From: Zoogloea sp.
Lineage (GTDB): Bacteria > Pseudomonadota > Gammaproteobacteria > Burkholderiales > Rhodocyclaceae
Assembly (NCBI RefSeq): GCF_023150065.1
Contig: NZ_JAKLLN010000024.1
Location: forward strand, 1 to 61,482
Length of the DNA: 61,482 bases
Direction of reading: 5' to 3'
Part shown: positions 51,707 to 61,101 of the stretch, one piece after another
How positions within the stretch are numbered: the first letter of the stretch is position 1
Layout of the letters: the number at the start of each line of letters is the position of its first letter
Notes under the pieces: generated by a model
The model's database searches: none
What the model was told of the DNA's origin: nothing
The model's input: only the letters and a program-made list of their open reading frames with translations
Translations under genes and position numbers: made by a program

Positions 51707-52771
51707 ATGCTCCGCCTGATCTTCTTCCTCACCCTCCTGCTCTTCCCGGGCTTGGCCGCCGCGCAGTACATCTCCGAGGAGGAATACTGGCGCCGCGTGT
51801 ATGGCTTCGATCTGACGGAGTTGCATGACTTCAAGGGGGAGGTCCGGCAGCGGATTGACCGCGTGAACGCCCTGGAGGCCCAGCTCAAGCGTTGTGGCAA
51901 CTGCGCCGACCGGGCGCGCCTTGCGGGTGAGCTGGAGCGTCAGGACGCGGAGCTGCGGCGCATGCTGTCGCCGATGTGCACGGCGATGATGGCGTTCAGC
52001 GGTATCGGCTTTGACGTGCCGAATGGTGTGGAGCAGATTTCGGAGATGACCGGCGTCGCGCCCCTGTGCCGCGAGGTGGGCAAGCGCGTCCGCGAGCAGG
52101 CAAGGAGCGAAACGCAGGCCGTGGAACGGGCCGAGTGGGAGGCCAAGGCCAGGTCGGGGCGCCCGGAAGACATCTTCAGGCTCGGCTCCTACTACGCGAA
52201 ATCGGAGCAGCGGATCGATCTGGCCTGCCCCTATTTTCTGCTGGCTGCGCGCAAGGGCTACACGCCGGCGGTCAATTGGCTCAATCGCTGCAGCCCGACC
52301 AATCCAAAGGAATCATTCGCTCTGACCAAGGCCTGTGCCGAGAAGGGCGACATGACCTGCATGTACAACTATGGCTGGTACTTCACCTCCCTCCGTCCTC
52401 CCGACTCACCCTCGCCAGTCGCTACCGATGATGAGGAGGCCCTGCGCTGGTTTGATCGCGCCGCCGAACTGGGCATGAAGGCAGCAAAAGTGGATGCGGC
52501 GCGGCTGCGGCAGAAGATGAGCGGCGCCGAAGCCCCGCCGGAGCCTGCCCCAGCCCCGGCTGCACTGCCCTCCCCGCCCGGGGCGGGCAGGCCCGAGCCC
52601 TCGCCACCCCTCGTTGCCAAGCCACGACGCAGCGCGCAGGAGGCGGCCTGCGAGCGCCTCGGTGAGCGGCTGGAGCGTGATCGCCTGCGGGCCGCGACGC
52701 GGCCTCAGGATGTCGGCGTACAGCGTGCCCTTGCGAATCTGGAGCTCAAGTACAGCACGGACTGCCGCTGA
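51707..52771 (+). CDS. Exported Sel1/TPR-like repeat protein
   Basis: A 354-residue protein with a clear signal peptide ending AAAQ near residue 20. A helical region follows (QRIDRVNALEAQLKRC with a CxxC). The middle (about 155-265) has Sel1-like tetratricopeptide units: DIFRLGSYYAKSEQRID, ACPYFLLAARKGYTPAV, CMYNYGWYFTSLRP and EALRWFDRAAELGMKAA. A proline-rich linker leads to a basic helical end. AGGAGG lies before the ATG at 51707. Such proteins usually mediate protein-protein contacts in the periplasm. No specific partner is evident. Confidence 0.7.
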   Translation: MLRLIFFLTLLLFPGLAAAQYISEEEYWRRVYGFDLTELHDFKGEVRQRIDRVNALEAQLKRCGNCADRARLAGELERQDAELRRMLSPMCTAMMAFSGIGFDVPNGVEQISEMTGVAPLCREVGKRVREQARSETQAVERAEWEAKARSGRPEDIFRLGSYYAKSEQRIDLACPYFLLAARKGYTPAVNWLNRCSPTNPKESFALTKACAEKGDMTCMYNYGWYFTSLRPPDSPSPVATDDEEALRWFDRAAELGMKAAKVDAARLRQKMSGAEAPPEPAPAPAALPSPPGAGRPEPSPPLVAKPRRSAQEAACERLGERLERDRLRAATRPQDVGVQRALANLELKYSTDCR

Positions 52772-53341
52772 CTGGTGCGGCCGAGGAGACCTTCGCCCGG
52801 CTCTCGCGCCGCGACGCCCCAGCCATGCACGATTTCCAGCACTTCCTGCTGCCCAGCCAGCACACCGGCGGTGCCGCCCCCCTTTCCCCGCGCCCGGCCA
52901 CCGGGGCGGGAACGTCATGCAATCAGTCACTTGCCTGTTTCTCCCGGGGGCCAGCGCGCCCTTGCCAGGCAGGGCACGATTGCTGCTATCAATTACGGGA
53001 CACCCACTTCACAGCCCTCTGACACCCCGCACCCTGACGCCCGCGCTTCCGCTTTGCCGCCCCTCCCGGCCTGTGCCTGCCCTACCTGCTTTCTGCGGGG
53101 CGGTTGCGCGCGGCCGGTGTTGATGCGTCGGCGTACTACCGGCGGCCCTGGCGGCCCCTTGTGTGTCGATGGAGAATGGAACTGTATGCCTGCAATCGGC
53201 TCAATGAATCAGGATGTACCGCCCGATCTTCGTTTGGGCGTTGTTACGCCGACGGCCCCCGTGGTACACCCCCATCCACGGCTCGGCGCTTTTCCTTACG
53301 CGCACCGGCCACCGGATCACGACCTTTACATCAACACGCTC
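52772..53341. other. 570-bp leader region before ribA without a recognised element
   Basis: An open frame continues upstream from ribA through this stretch, but its sequence is proline/arginine-rich and unlike GTP cyclohydrolase II, so I treat it as non-coding. I looked for an FMN riboswitch core (AGGGCGGGG ... ACCGGCGG) and do not see one. A start at MNQDVPPDLRLGV (about 53202) would add 47 residues to RibA and cannot be excluded. Confidence 0.4.
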
Positions 53342-54001
53342 ATGCCCACGACCGCCCCATCAGAGTCATATCGCCATTCCGAATGGCTTGCCTCCACCGA
53401 ACTCCCGACCACCCACGGGGTGTTCTCCATGCACGTCTTCCGCACCACCATCCCGTCCGCCAACCAGGGCTTCCAGGAGCATGTGGCACTGGTCTATGGC
53501 ACCACGGAAGGGGTCGCGGGGCTGCCGGTGCGGGTGCACTCCGAATGCCTCACCGGCGAGGTGTTCGGCTCCCTCAAGTGTGACTGCCGCGACCAGCTGG
53601 ACCTGGCCCTGTCCGAGATCGTCCGGCTGGGCGCCGGCATCGTGCTCTACCTGCGCCAGGAGGGCCGCGGCATCGGCCTCGCCAACAAGGTGCTGGCCTA
53701 CCAGCTCCAGTCCCAGGGGCACGACACCGTAGACGCCAACCGCCTGCTGGGCCTGCCCGACGATGCCCGCTCCTACGAGGTGGTGCCGGAGATGCTGGCC
53801 CACTTTGGCGTGCCCAGCATCCGCCTGATGACCAACAACCCCGACAAGCTCGCCAAGCTCACCAAACTCGGCGTCAAGGTGGAGAGCTGCCTGCCGGTGA
53901 TCACCACGCCCAACGTCCACTCCGTCGGCTACATCCGGGCCAAGCGCCAGCGCATGGGGCACGCCCTGCCCGACGTGGCGGGCGCCCCGAAGCCCGAGTA
54001 G
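53342..54001 (+). CDS. ribA: GTP cyclohydrolase II
   Basis: A 219-residue enzyme from the ATG at 53342. It has the zinc-binding signature ECLTGEVFGSLKCDC, the catalytic YLRQEGRGIGLANK, TVDANRLLGLPDDARSYEVV and the C-terminal IRLMTNNPDKLAKL and HSVGYIRAKRQRMGH. It opens the imidazole ring of GTP and releases formate and pyrophosphate to give a diaminopyrimidinone phosphate. It is stand-alone RibA rather than the RibBA fusion. It leads a seven-gene series that includes a RibD-like reductase but no ribE, ribH or ribB, so its role here is probably a dedicated pathway rather than riboflavin. The N-terminus is about 23 residues longer than in E. coli RibA. Confidence 0.92.
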   Translation: MPTTAPSESYRHSEWLASTELPTTHGVFSMHVFRTTIPSANQGFQEHVALVYGTTEGVAGLPVRVHSECLTGEVFGSLKCDCRDQLDLALSEIVRLGAGIVLYLRQEGRGIGLANKVLAYQLQSQGHDTVDANRLLGLPDDARSYEVVPEMLAHFGVPSIRLMTNNPDKLAKLTKLGVKVESCLPVITTPNVHSVGYIRAKRQRMGHALPDVAGAPKPE

Positions 54002-54068
54002 CCCCCCCGGAAGGCGGGCGGCCCCTGCTCCGCCCGCGTCCGGGACATCCCCCAGGGTTCAAGTTTGC

Positions 54069-55862
54069 ATGACTAGATCGATCACGCCCCCGACGACACC
54101 GCCAGCGGGCGCCCCCTCCCTGCGGGGTCGCCGCGTCCTGTTTGCGTCGCTGGTGGCCGGCACCTCCGCGCTGCTGCTCGGCCTGATGGCGGCCACGCTC
54201 TTCGTCGAGGCGCCAGACCCCCTCGGCATCGCCATGCTGCTGCTGTTCGCCCTCACCCTGCCCTGGACCACCATCGGCTTCTGGAACGCGGTGATCGGCT
54301 TTGCCCTGATGGCCTTCACCCGCGACCCGGCCGGGCGGGTCGCCCCCCATCTCCACAGCATCCGTGGCGACGAGCCCATCACCACCTCCACGGCCCTGCT
54401 GATCTGCATCCGCAACGAAGACCCGCGCCGCCTGTCCCGCAACCTGGGGCTGATGATCGAGGGGCTGGTCGCCACCGGCGCCTCGCGCTGGTTTCACCTC
54501 TACATGCTCAGCGACAGCAACGACGTGGAGATCATCGCCGGAGAGGAGCGCATTGCCGCCGGGCTGAAGGCGCGCTTCGGGGCGGCCATGGACGTGAGCT
54601 ACCGGCGCCGGGAAGGGGGCAGCGGCTTCAAGGCCGGCAACATCCGCGACTACTGCGAGCGCTGGGGCGGGCGCCACCCCTTCGCCATCGTGCTCGACGC
54701 CGACAGCGTGATGAGCCCCGCCGCCATGCTGCGCCTGGTGCGCATCATGCAGGCCAGGCCGCAGATCGGCATCCTGCAGACCCTGGTCACCGGCCTGCCC
54801 AGCGCCAGCCCCTTCGCCCGCATCTTCCAGTTCGGGATGCGCCTCGGGATGCGCTCCTACACCCTCGGCGCGGCCTTCTGGCAGGGAGACTGCGGGCCCT
54901 ACTGGGGGCACAACGCGATCCTCCGGGTCGCCCCCTTCACCGCGCACTGCCACCTCCCCGTGCTGCCGGGCAAGGCCCCCCTGGGCGGCCACGTGCTGAG
55001 CCACGACCAGCTCGAGGCGGTGCTCATGCGCCGCGCCGGCTACGAGGTGCGGGTGCTGCCCGAAGAGGGCGGCAGCTGGGAAGAAAACCCGCCCACCCTG
55101 CCCGAGTTCATCCGCCGCGACCTGCGCTGGTGCCAGGGCAACATGCAGTACTTCCACTTTCTGCGCCTGCCCGGCCTGCTGCCGGTGAGCCGCTGCCAGC
55201 TCGGCCTGGCCATTGCCATGTACGCCGGCGCCCCCGCCTGGATGGGGATGATGGCCCTGGGGCTCCTGCGTCAGATGCCCCTGCGCCTGGATCTGGGCGC
55301 GGTGCTGTTTGCCACCACGCTGTTCATGAGCTTCGCCCCCAAGTTCGCCACCCTGGCCGACGTACTGCTGCGCCCCACGCTGCGCCGCGCCTACGGCGGC
55401 ACCCTGCGGACGGTGCTCGGGGCGGTGCTGGAGACCCTGTTCTCCATGCTGCTGGCGCCCGTTGCGGCGGTGTCCGTCACCCTCTTCCTGTTCGGCCTGC
55501 CCTTTGGCCGCGAGGTGGGCTGGACGGCCCAGCACCGGGATGCCGAAGGCGTTCCCCTGGCGCTGGCGGCCCGCCGCCTGTGGCCCCACACCCTGATCGG
55601 GCTGCTCTTTGCGGCCGGCTTCTGGCGCGTGGTGCCGGACGCCATCTGGCTGTGGGCACCCTTCGCCCTGGGCCTGGCGGGAGCGATCCCCCTGGCCATG
55701 CTCAGCGCCCATCCACGCCTTGGAGCGGCCTTCGTGGCCCTCGGCCTGTGCCGCAGCCCCGAAGAAGCCCGGCCCCACCCCGAGCCGGAATTCGCAGCCC
55801 TGTTCTCACCCTTCGCCCCGGCCCCGCCCCTGGCGGCCGCAGCCCCCGGGCGCAACGAATGA
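54069..55862 (+). CDS. MdoH/OpgH-family membrane glucosyltransferase
   Basis: A 597-residue GT2 protein with two N-terminal membrane helices (about 22-45 and 50-75), a cytoplasmic catalytic domain, and several C-terminal helices. Catalytic signatures are [67 protein letters not shown] and [10 protein letters not shown] (the QxxRW-like site). It is shorter than E. coli MdoH (about 850) and has no mdoG partner here. The 67-bp gap from ribA and overlap with the RibD-like gene suggest that it belongs to the biosynthetic set, perhaps acting on or exporting a glycosylated product, rather than making periplasmic glucans. Confidence 0.85.
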   Translation: MTRSITPPTTPPAGAPSLRGRRVLFASLVAGTSALLLGLMAATLFVEAPDPLGIAMLLLFALTLPWTTIGFWNAVIGFALMAFTRDPAGRVAPHLHSIRGDEPITTSTALLICIRNEDPRRLSRNLGLMIEGLVATGASRWFHLYMLSDSNDVEIIAGEERIAAGLKARFGAAMDVSYRRREGGSGFKAGNIRDYCERWGGRHPFAIVLDADSVMSPAAMLRLVRIMQARPQIGILQTLVTGLPSASPFARIFQFGMRLGMRSYTLGAAFWQGDCGPYWGHNAILRVAPFTAHCHLPVLPGKAPLGGHVLSHDQLEAVLMRRAGYEVRVLPEEGGSWEENPPTLPEFIRRDLRWCQGNMQYFHFLRLPGLLPVSRCQLGLAIAMYAGAPAWMGMMALGLLRQMPLRLDLGAVLFATTLFMSFAPKFATLADVLLRPTLRRAYGGTLRTVLGAVLETLFSMLLAPVAAVSVTLFLFGLPFGREVGWTAQHRDAEGVPLALAARRLWPHTLIGLLFAAGFWRVVPDAIWLWAPFALGLAGAIPLAMLSAHPRLGAAFVALGLCRSPEEARPHPEPEFAALFSPFAPAPPLAAAAPGRNE

Positions 55863-56641
55863 ACGCCCCCCAGCCGACGCCGGTGCACCTGGAGGAGGAA
55901 ATCCAGTGGCGCGCTCTGCTGGCCGCCGCCCCGGGCACCCCGGACGGCACGCACTCGCCCCTCCACGCCCTGTACGGCCCCCTGCGCGACGCCCACCAGC
56001 AGCCCTCCTTCGCCATCGGCCACCTGGCCCAGAGCCTGGATGGGCGCATCGCCACCGTCAGCGGCGTGTCCCGCTGGCTCAGCGGCAACGAGGATCTGCT
56101 CCACACCCACCGCATGCGCGCCCTGGCCGACGCGGTGCTGGTGGGCGCCAGCACCGTGCTCCACGACGACCCGCAACTCACCGTGCGCCTGTGTCCGGGC
56201 ACGCATCCGGTGCGGGTGGTGCTCGACCCCCGGCGGCGCCTGGACGGCAGCCAGCGGGTGTTCCACGACGGCGTGGCCCCGACCCTGCTGCTGGTCGGCG
56301 ACGGCCTGGCCCGGCCGGGCGAGCACTTCGGCAACGCGGAGGTGGTGCCGCTGCCCTGCCGGCCGGACATCGGCCTCGACCCGCTGGAAGTCCGCCGCAG
56401 CCTGGCCCGGCGCGGGCTGCGCTGGCTGTTCGTGGAGGGCGGCGGGGTCACGGTGTCGCGCTTCCTGGCCGCCGGCGCCCTCGACCGCCTGCAGCTCACC
56501 GTGGCCCCGGTGATCCTCGGCTCCGGCCGGCCCAGCATCGTGCTGCCCGAGATCACCGACCTGTGCCACAGCCTGCGCCCCCGCACCCGACGCTTCCTGA
56601 TGGGCGAGGACGTGATGATCGAGTGCGACTTCCGTGGCTGA
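55859..56641 (+). CDS. RibD C-terminal-type pyrimidine/pteridine reductase
   Basis: A 260-residue protein with the RibD_C/dihydrofolate-reductase-like fold: [19 protein letters not shown] near residue 40, [47 protein letters not shown] and [12 protein letters not shown]. No deaminase domain is attached. RibD reductases reduce the ribosyl side chain of aminopyrimidines made by RibA. The ATG overlaps the MdoH-like stop by 4 bp, and its own stop overlaps the next start. Position after ribA and before a PTPS-like gene suggests reduction of a RibA-derived intermediate. Confidence 0.85.
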   Translation: MNAPQPTPVHLEEEIQWRALLAAAPGTPDGTHSPLHALYGPLRDAHQQPSFAIGHLAQSLDGRIATVSGVSRWLSGNEDLLHTHRMRALADAVLVGASTVLHDDPQLTVRLCPGTHPVRVVLDPRRRLDGSQRVFHDGVAPTLLLVGDGLARPGEHFGNAEVVPLPCRPDIGLDPLEVRRSLARRGLRWLFVEGGGVTVSRFLAAGALDRLQLTVAPVILGSGRPSIVLPEITDLCHSLRPRTRRFLMGEDVMIECDFRG

Positions 56642-57614
56642 GGCCGGCACCGCCCGCGCCTTCTGGACGCTCGCCCCCGGGCGGGGCGAGATCCGCGAGG
56701 CCCCGCTCCCGGCCCCCGGCCCCGACGACGTCCTGGTGCAAACGCTGCACAGCGGCGTCAGCCGCGGCACCGAGAGCCTGGTCTTCCGGGGCCGCGTGCC
56801 GGCCAGCCAGTGGTCGGCCATGCGCTGCCCCTTCCAGGAAGGCGACTTCCCCGGCCCGCTGAAGTACGGCTACGCCTCGATCGGGCAGGTGGAGACGGGC
56901 CCGGCGGCGCTGCAGGGCAAACGGGTGTTCTGCCTCTACCCCCACCAGGATCGCTACGTGGTGCCCGCCGACGCGGTGCATGTGCTGCCCGACGGGCTGC
57001 CCGCACGCCGCGGGGTACTGGCCGCCAACATGGAGACCGCCCTCAACGGCCTGTGGGACGCCGCCCCGCGCCTCGGAGACCGAGTCGCCGTGGTGGGTGC
57101 CGGCGTGGTCGGCTGCCTGGTGGCAGCGCTTGCCGCGCGCATCCCCGGGGTGCGCGTCGAACTGATCGACACCGATCTGCGCAAGGCCACCCTGGCCGCC
57201 GAACTCGGCTGCCACTTCGCCACCCCGCCCAAAGCCGGCCCGGACGCCGATCTGGTCATCCACGCCAGCGGCCACCCGGACGGCCTCGCCACGGCCCTGC
57301 GCATCGCCGGCTTTGAAGCCACGGTGCTGGAGATGAGCTGGTATGGCGACACGCCGGTGAGCCTGCCCCTCGGCGAGGCCTTCCACGCCCGCCGCCTGAA
57401 CCTGCGCTCGTCCCAGGTGGGGGCCGTGGCCACCGCCCAGCGGGCCCGATGGACGCACCGCCGGCGCATGGCCCTGGCCCTGGAGCTGCTCACCGACCCG
57501 GTGTTCGACCTGCTGCTGAGTGGCGAGAGCCTGTTCTCCACCCTGCCCGCCACCCTCACACGCCTCGCCACCACGCCCGACGGGGCCCTGTGCCACCTCA
57601 TCACCTATCCCTGA
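56634..57614 (+). CDS. Zinc-less medium-chain dehydrogenase-like protein of the pteridine-type cluster
   Basis: A 326-residue MDR protein from the GTG at 56634, inside the end of the RibD-like gene. The GroES-like part reads [19 protein letters not shown], where zinc alcohol dehydrogenases would have Cys-His ligands; these are absent. [19 protein letters not shown] near residue 140 is the dinucleotide-binding loop. The product may be an oxidoreductase of a sugar or side-chain carbonyl. It is part of a seven-gene overlapping series, so a dedicated biosynthetic step is inferred. Confidence 0.75.
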   Translation: MAEAGTARAFWTLAPGRGEIREAPLPAPGPDDVLVQTLHSGVSRGTESLVFRGRVPASQWSAMRCPFQEGDFPGPLKYGYASIGQVETGPAALQGKRVFCLYPHQDRYVVPADAVHVLPDGLPARRGVLAANMETALNGLWDAAPRLGDRVAVVGAGVVGCLVAALAARIPGVRVELIDTDLRKATLAAELGCHFATPPKAGPDADLVIHASGHPDGLATALRIAGFEATVLEMSWYGDTPVSLPLGEAFHARRLNLRSSQVGAVATAQRARWTHRRRMALALELLTDPVFDLLLSGESLFSTLPATLTRLATTPDGALCHLITYP

Positions 57615-57627
57615 ACCAGGAACCCTC

Positions 57628-58032
57628 ATGTACAGCCTTGCCGTCTCCGACCACATCATGATCGCCCACAGCTTCAAGGGCGAAATCTTCGGCCCCGCCC
57701 AGGAGGTGCACGGCGCCACCTACGGCGTGGAGGTGGAGTTCCGCCGCCGCGAACTGGACGCCAGCGGGCTGGTGTGCGACATCGGCCTGGCCCTCCAGGT
57801 GCTCAAGGAAGTCCTCGCCGAGTTCAATTTCAAGAACCTCGACACCCTGCCCGCGCTGGCCGGCCGCAACACCACCACCGAAGTGATGGCCGGCGTGATC
57901 TTCCAGCGCCTCAAGGCCCGGGTGCTGAAGGGCGACGTGGGCCCCGGCACCGCCGACAGCCTGGAATCCCTGCGCGTGCTGTTGCGGGAATCCCCGGTTG
58001 CCTGGGCCGCCTTCGAGGGCCCCCTGCGCTGA
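57628..58032 (+). CDS. 6-pyruvoyl-tetrahydropterin synthase / QueD-like protein
   Basis: A 134-residue protein of the PTPS fold: SDHIMIAHSFKGEIFGPAQE, then VHGATYGVEVEFRRRELD, FKNLDTLPALAGRNTTTEVM and a C-terminal RVLLRESPVAWAAFEG. The usual zinc motif HGH is changed to HGA here, and the catalytic Cys of QueD is not evident, so it may catalyse a variant reaction. The ATG at 57628 has CAGGAACC upstream. The stop codon overlaps the glycosyltransferase ATG (TGATG). A pteridine-related substrate is likely, given ribA and the RibD-like gene upstream. Confidence 0.82.
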   Translation: MYSLAVSDHIMIAHSFKGEIFGPAQEVHGATYGVEVEFRRRELDASGLVCDIGLALQVLKEVLAEFNFKNLDTLPALAGRNTTTEVMAGVIFQRLKARVLKGDVGPGTADSLESLRVLLRESPVAWAAFEGPLR

Positions 58033-59081
58033 TGGAACTGGCCTTTCTGGTCCCGGGCAGCCTGGCCCAGATCACCGGCGGCTACCTCTACGACCGGCAG
58101 GTGGTGGACGGGCTGCGGGCCCGGGGGGCTGCGATCACGCTGTTCGAGCTGGCCGGCCACCACCCGGATGCCGATGCCCGCGCACGGCAGGCCGCAGCGG
58201 CGGCCCTCGCCGGGCTGCCCGATGGCAGCCTGGCCGTCATCGACGGGCTGGCCCTGCCGGCCTTCGCCGACTGCCTCGCCCACGAGGCCCGGCGGCTGCG
58301 CATCGTCGGTTTCATCCACCACCCCCTGTCCCTCGAAACCGGCCTGAGCCCGGACCGGGCACGTCACTTTGCCGAGCTGGAGACCCGCCTGTGGCCCCTG
58401 CTGCGCGGCGCCCTGTGCCCCAGCCCCCACAGCGCCGGCGCGCTGATTGCCGCGGGGGTGGATGCCGGACGGGTTGCCGTGGTCATGCCCGGCACCCCGC
58501 CCGCCGGGCCGCGCCCCCCGGATCGGGCCGCCGGGCCCCTGCGTCTCCTGGCCGTGGGCACCCTCACCCCGCGCAAGGGCCACGCCCTGCTGATCGAAGC
58601 CCTGGCCCGGCTGCGCAGCCACGACTGGCAGCTCGACTGCATCGGCAGCCAGGACCGCGCCCCCGCCACCGTCGCCGCACTGCGCGCACTGATCGGGCGG
58701 CATCAGCTGGACGGACGCATCACCCTGCACGGAGAGCTGCCTCCGGCACACCTCGCCGCGGCCTACCGCCAGGCCGACCTGTTCGCCCTGCCCTCCTGGC
58801 ACGAAGGTTACGGCATGGTCTTCGCCGAAGCCCTGGCCTACGGCCTGCCCGTGGTGGCCACCACGGCGGGGGCCATTCCCCACACGGTTCCCGCCGACGC
58901 CGCGATACTGGTGCCGCCGGGCGACGTGGAGGCCCTGCATGACGCCCTGCACCGCCTCCTCACCGACAGCGCCCTGCGCAGCCGCCTGGCCCGGGCCGCC
59001 ACCGCAGCGGGCGCCAGCCTGCCCGACTGGCCGACGGCCGTGACGCGCTGGGCCGCGGCCCTCCAGCAGGTGGCCGCATGA
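58032..59081 (+). CDS. Family 4 glycosyltransferase
   Basis: A 349-residue GT-B protein. It has an N-terminal AFLVPGSLAQITGGYLYDR with the acceptor-site glycine loop, a linker, and a C-terminal donor domain with LRLLAVGTLTPRKGHALLIEAL, LFALPSWHEGYGMVFAEALA (the E-x7-E signature of GT4) and GLPVVATTAGAIPHTV. It shares the TGATG overlap with the PTPS-like gene and an ATGA overlap with the methyltransferase. In this setting it probably adds a sugar to the cluster's product; the donor nucleotide sugar is unknown. Confidence 0.87.
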   Translation: MELAFLVPGSLAQITGGYLYDRQVVDGLRARGAAITLFELAGHHPDADARARQAAAAALAGLPDGSLAVIDGLALPAFADCLAHEARRLRIVGFIHHPLSLETGLSPDRARHFAELETRLWPLLRGALCPSPHSAGALIAAGVDAGRVAVVMPGTPPAGPRPPDRAAGPLRLLAVGTLTPRKGHALLIEALARLRSHDWQLDCIGSQDRAPATVAALRALIGRHQLDGRITLHGELPPAHLAAAYRQADLFALPSWHEGYGMVFAEALAYGLPVVATTAGAIPHTVPADAAILVPPGDVEALHDALHRLLTDSALRSRLARAATAAGASLPDWPTAVTRWAAALQQVAA

Positions 59082-59971
59082 GCGGCTTCAGCCCGGACTG
59101 GCTGCGCACCCGCGAACCCTTTGATCTGGCCGCCCGGGACGGCCGGCTCGCCAGCCGCTTCGCCCACTGCACCAGCGCCAGTCTCGCCGCTGCAGCAGCC
59201 CGGCGCCCCGCGCACATCATCGACCTCGCGGCGGGCGCCGGTGCCAACTTCCGCGTCCTGGCGCCCGTGCTGAAGCAGGATCAGACATGGCTGCTGGTGG
59301 ACCACGACCCCCGGCTCCTCGCCGCCCAGCAAACGGAGATTGCCGCCTGGGCCCTGGCCCACGGATGGCGCGTGACCGATGTGGGCGACGGCCTGCGCAT
59401 CGACACCGGCACGGCCTGCTGGCAGGTGCAGGGCATGCAGCTGGACCTGGCCGCCGGGCTGGAGACCCTCGACCTGCGCGCCACCGACGGGGTCGTCACC
59501 ACGGCCTTTCTGGATCTGGTCTCCGCCGCCTGGCTCGAACGCCTGAGCGGCCTGCTGGCCCGCAACCCACGCCCGCTGCTGGCCACCCTGAGCGTGGATG
59601 GCCACCGCCAGTGGCGACCTGCCCACCCCGCAGATGCCGAGGTGCTCGCCGCCTTCCAGCATCACCAGGGCGGCGACAAGGGCTTCGGCAGCGCCCTCGG
59701 CCATACGGCCCCGGCCCACCTGGCCGCCCTGTTGCGCGATGCCGGCTTCGCCGTGAGCCTCGCCCCCAGCAACTGGCACATCGGCCCCGGGCACCCCGGC
59801 ATGCTGCAGCCGATGCTCACCGAAGCGGGTGCCGTCGCCCGGGCGAGCCAGGCCGTCACAGGCTCAACGATCACCGACTGGCTGGCCTGCCGCAGCGCCC
59901 AACTGGCCGCCGGCCAGCTGTCCCTGGAGATCGGCCACCAGGACCTGCTGGCCCTGCCGCCAGGGCGCTGA
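59078..59971 (+). CDS. Class I SAM-dependent methyltransferase
   Basis: A 297-residue protein with a SAM-binding motif I: HIIDLAAGAGANFRVLAPVL near residue 50, motif II region LLVDHDPRLLAAQQTEI, and DGVVTTAFLDLVSAAWLERL further on. The fold corresponds to class I methyltransferases, in a family often paired with the GT4/PTPS genes seen upstream. The ATG overlaps the glycosyltransferase stop by 4 bp. It is the last gene of the seven-gene series; a methylation of the glycoside or pteridine part is inferred. Confidence 0.82.
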   Translation: MSGFSPDWLRTREPFDLAARDGRLASRFAHCTSASLAAAAARRPAHIIDLAAGAGANFRVLAPVLKQDQTWLLVDHDPRLLAAQQTEIAAWALAHGWRVTDVGDGLRIDTGTACWQVQGMQLDLAAGLETLDLRATDGVVTTAFLDLVSAAWLERLSGLLARNPRPLLATLSVDGHRQWRPAHPADAEVLAAFQHHQGGDKGFGSALGHTAPAHLAALLRDAGFAVSLAPSNWHIGPGHPGMLQPMLTEAGAVARASQAVTGSTITDWLACRSAQLAAGQLSLEIGHQDLLALPPGR

Positions 59972-60055
59972 GGCCTCCGGGCCGACCTATACTCGACATT
60001 CGAGCCCGGTGCCCGGCGCCCCGGACATGCCTCACCCATCCGCAGAGGAGCCCCC

Positions 60056-60658
60056 ATGGTCTGGAACCCCCTTTCTCCCCGTCGCCTGATGGCGGCCGCC
60101 CTGGGCCTTGCCCTGGCCAGCGGCACCTGCCAGGCGGACCCGCAGCGCTATGTGATCGACCCCGACCACTTTTCCATCGGCTTCAAGGTCGAACACATCG
60201 GCTACGCCTCCATCCTCGGCTTGTTCCTGAAGGCCAGGGGGGAGTTCGTGTACGACGAGGACACACGCCAGCTGGTGTCGGGAAAGGTGCACGTGGCCGC
60301 CGACAGCGTCTTCAGCAATCACGCCGGCCGTGACAACCACATCCGCGAGAGCGACTTCCTCAACGCCCGGGAATTTCCGGAGATCGTCTTCCAGGCCACC
60401 CGCTACACCCCGACGGGCGCCGGCAGCGGCAAGCTCGACGGCGAGCTCACCCTGCTCGGCCAGACCCGCCCGGTGAGCCTCGATGTGCGCCTCAACAAGG
60501 CCGCGCCCTATCCCTTCGCCCACCGCCGCCACACTCTGGGTCTGTCGGCAAGCACCACCCTCCTGCGCAGCCAGTGGGGCATGCGCTATGGCGTGGACGC
60601 CGGCCTGGTGGGCGATGCCGTACGCCTCGACTTCGAGTTCGAGGCCGCCCGCCAGTAA
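60056..60658 (+). CDS. YceI-family periplasmic lipocalin-like protein
   Basis: A 200-residue protein with a signal peptide ending CQA near residue 25. The mature part has the YceI pattern: YVIDPDHFSIGFKVEHIGYASILGLF (summarised: DPDHFSIGF then VEHIGYAS), GKVHVAADSVFSNHAGRDNH, LRESDFLNAREFPEIVFQAT-like repeat, and a C-terminal strand set ending VRLDFEFEA. YceI proteins bind polyisoprenoid-like lipids in the periplasm and often accompany cytochrome b561 genes. AGGAGC lies before the ATG at 60056. It is 84 bp after the methyltransferase and probably separately transcribed. Confidence 0.88.
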   Translation: MVWNPLSPRRLMAAALGLALASGTCQADPQRYVIDPDHFSIGFKVEHIGYASILGLFLKARGEFVYDEDTRQLVSGKVHVAADSVFSNHAGRDNHIRESDFLNAREFPEIVFQATRYTPTGAGSGKLDGELTLLGQTRPVSLDVRLNKAAPYPFAHRRHTLGLSASTTLLRSQWGMRYGVDAGLVGDAVRLDFEFEAARQ

Positions 60659-60664
60659 GCCCCC

Positions 60665-60690
60665 GTGGGCTCGGGCTCATTCGGCCCCAC
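60665..60690. repeat. Possible degenerate REP hairpin
   Basis: GTGGGCTCGGGCTCATTC followed by GGCCCCAC. Outer GTGGGGC/GCCCCAC-like arms and a TCATTC centre resemble the GTGG subtype of the REPIN family, but the inner stem is poor. It lies between convergent yceI and folB. Confidence 0.35.
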
Positions 60691-60713
60691 AAAGGCGGGC
60701 CTTTCCCGGGTGC

Positions 60714-61100
60714 CTAGCCGGCCACCACCTTCACCGCCTCACGCTTCCACTCGGCCTTGCGGCTCACCGACACGCGACGGGCCTTGGGGACGGCAAGGGG
60801 TTTGGCCAGGGTGATCTCGGCGCGTTTGATGGGGAAGCGCTGGCCGAGCACATCGAGCATGGCCTGGCTGAGGTGTTCGAGCAGGTTGAAGTGGCGGCCT
60901 GCGAGGAGGTCTTCGAGGGCGCTCACCACCTGGTCGTAGTCCACGGTGTGGCGGATGTCGTCGCTGCGGCCCGCCAGGGTGCCGTCGATGGCCAGGCGCA
61001 GGTCGATGTCGAGGGGCTGGGGGGTGGCGATCTCATGGGCGTAGATGCCGATGGAGGCCTGCAGGCGCAGGCCTTCGAGGCTGATGAGACAGTCGTCCAT
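60714..61100 (-). CDS. folB: Dihydroneopterin aldolase
   Basis: A 128-residue FolB: CLISLEGLRLQASIGIYAHE at the N-terminus, PLDIDLRLAIDGTLAGRSDD, TVDYDQVVSALEDLL and the C-terminal LEHLSQAMLDVLGQRFP. It cleaves dihydroneopterin to 6-hydroxymethyl-dihydropterin and glycolaldehyde in folate synthesis. It begins 1 bp after folD ends, so the two are co-transcribed. Family length is normal (about 120). The basic C-terminal tail is slightly longer than usual. Confidence 0.92.
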   Translation of the reverse strand: MDDCLISLEGLRLQASIGIYAHEIATPQPLDIDLRLAIDGTLAGRSDDIRHTVDYDQVVSALEDLLAGRHFNLLEHLSQAMLDVLGQRFPIKRAEITLAKPLAVPKARRVSVSRKAEWKREAVKVVAG

Positions 61101-61101
61101 G

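Noticed and set aside
52775-53341. Upstream extension of ribA to a 408-residue protein
   Set aside because: The added sequence is Pro/Arg-rich, unlike RibB or any known N-terminal domain, and RibA homology starts after 53342.
52772-53341. FMN riboswitch before ribA
   Set aside because: The conserved RFN core sequences are not present; the region has no recognisable riboswitch structure.
54069-55862. Osmoregulated periplasmic glucan operon (mdoGH)
   Set aside because: No mdoG partner and the gene is fused by overlap into a different set; only family membership is claimed.
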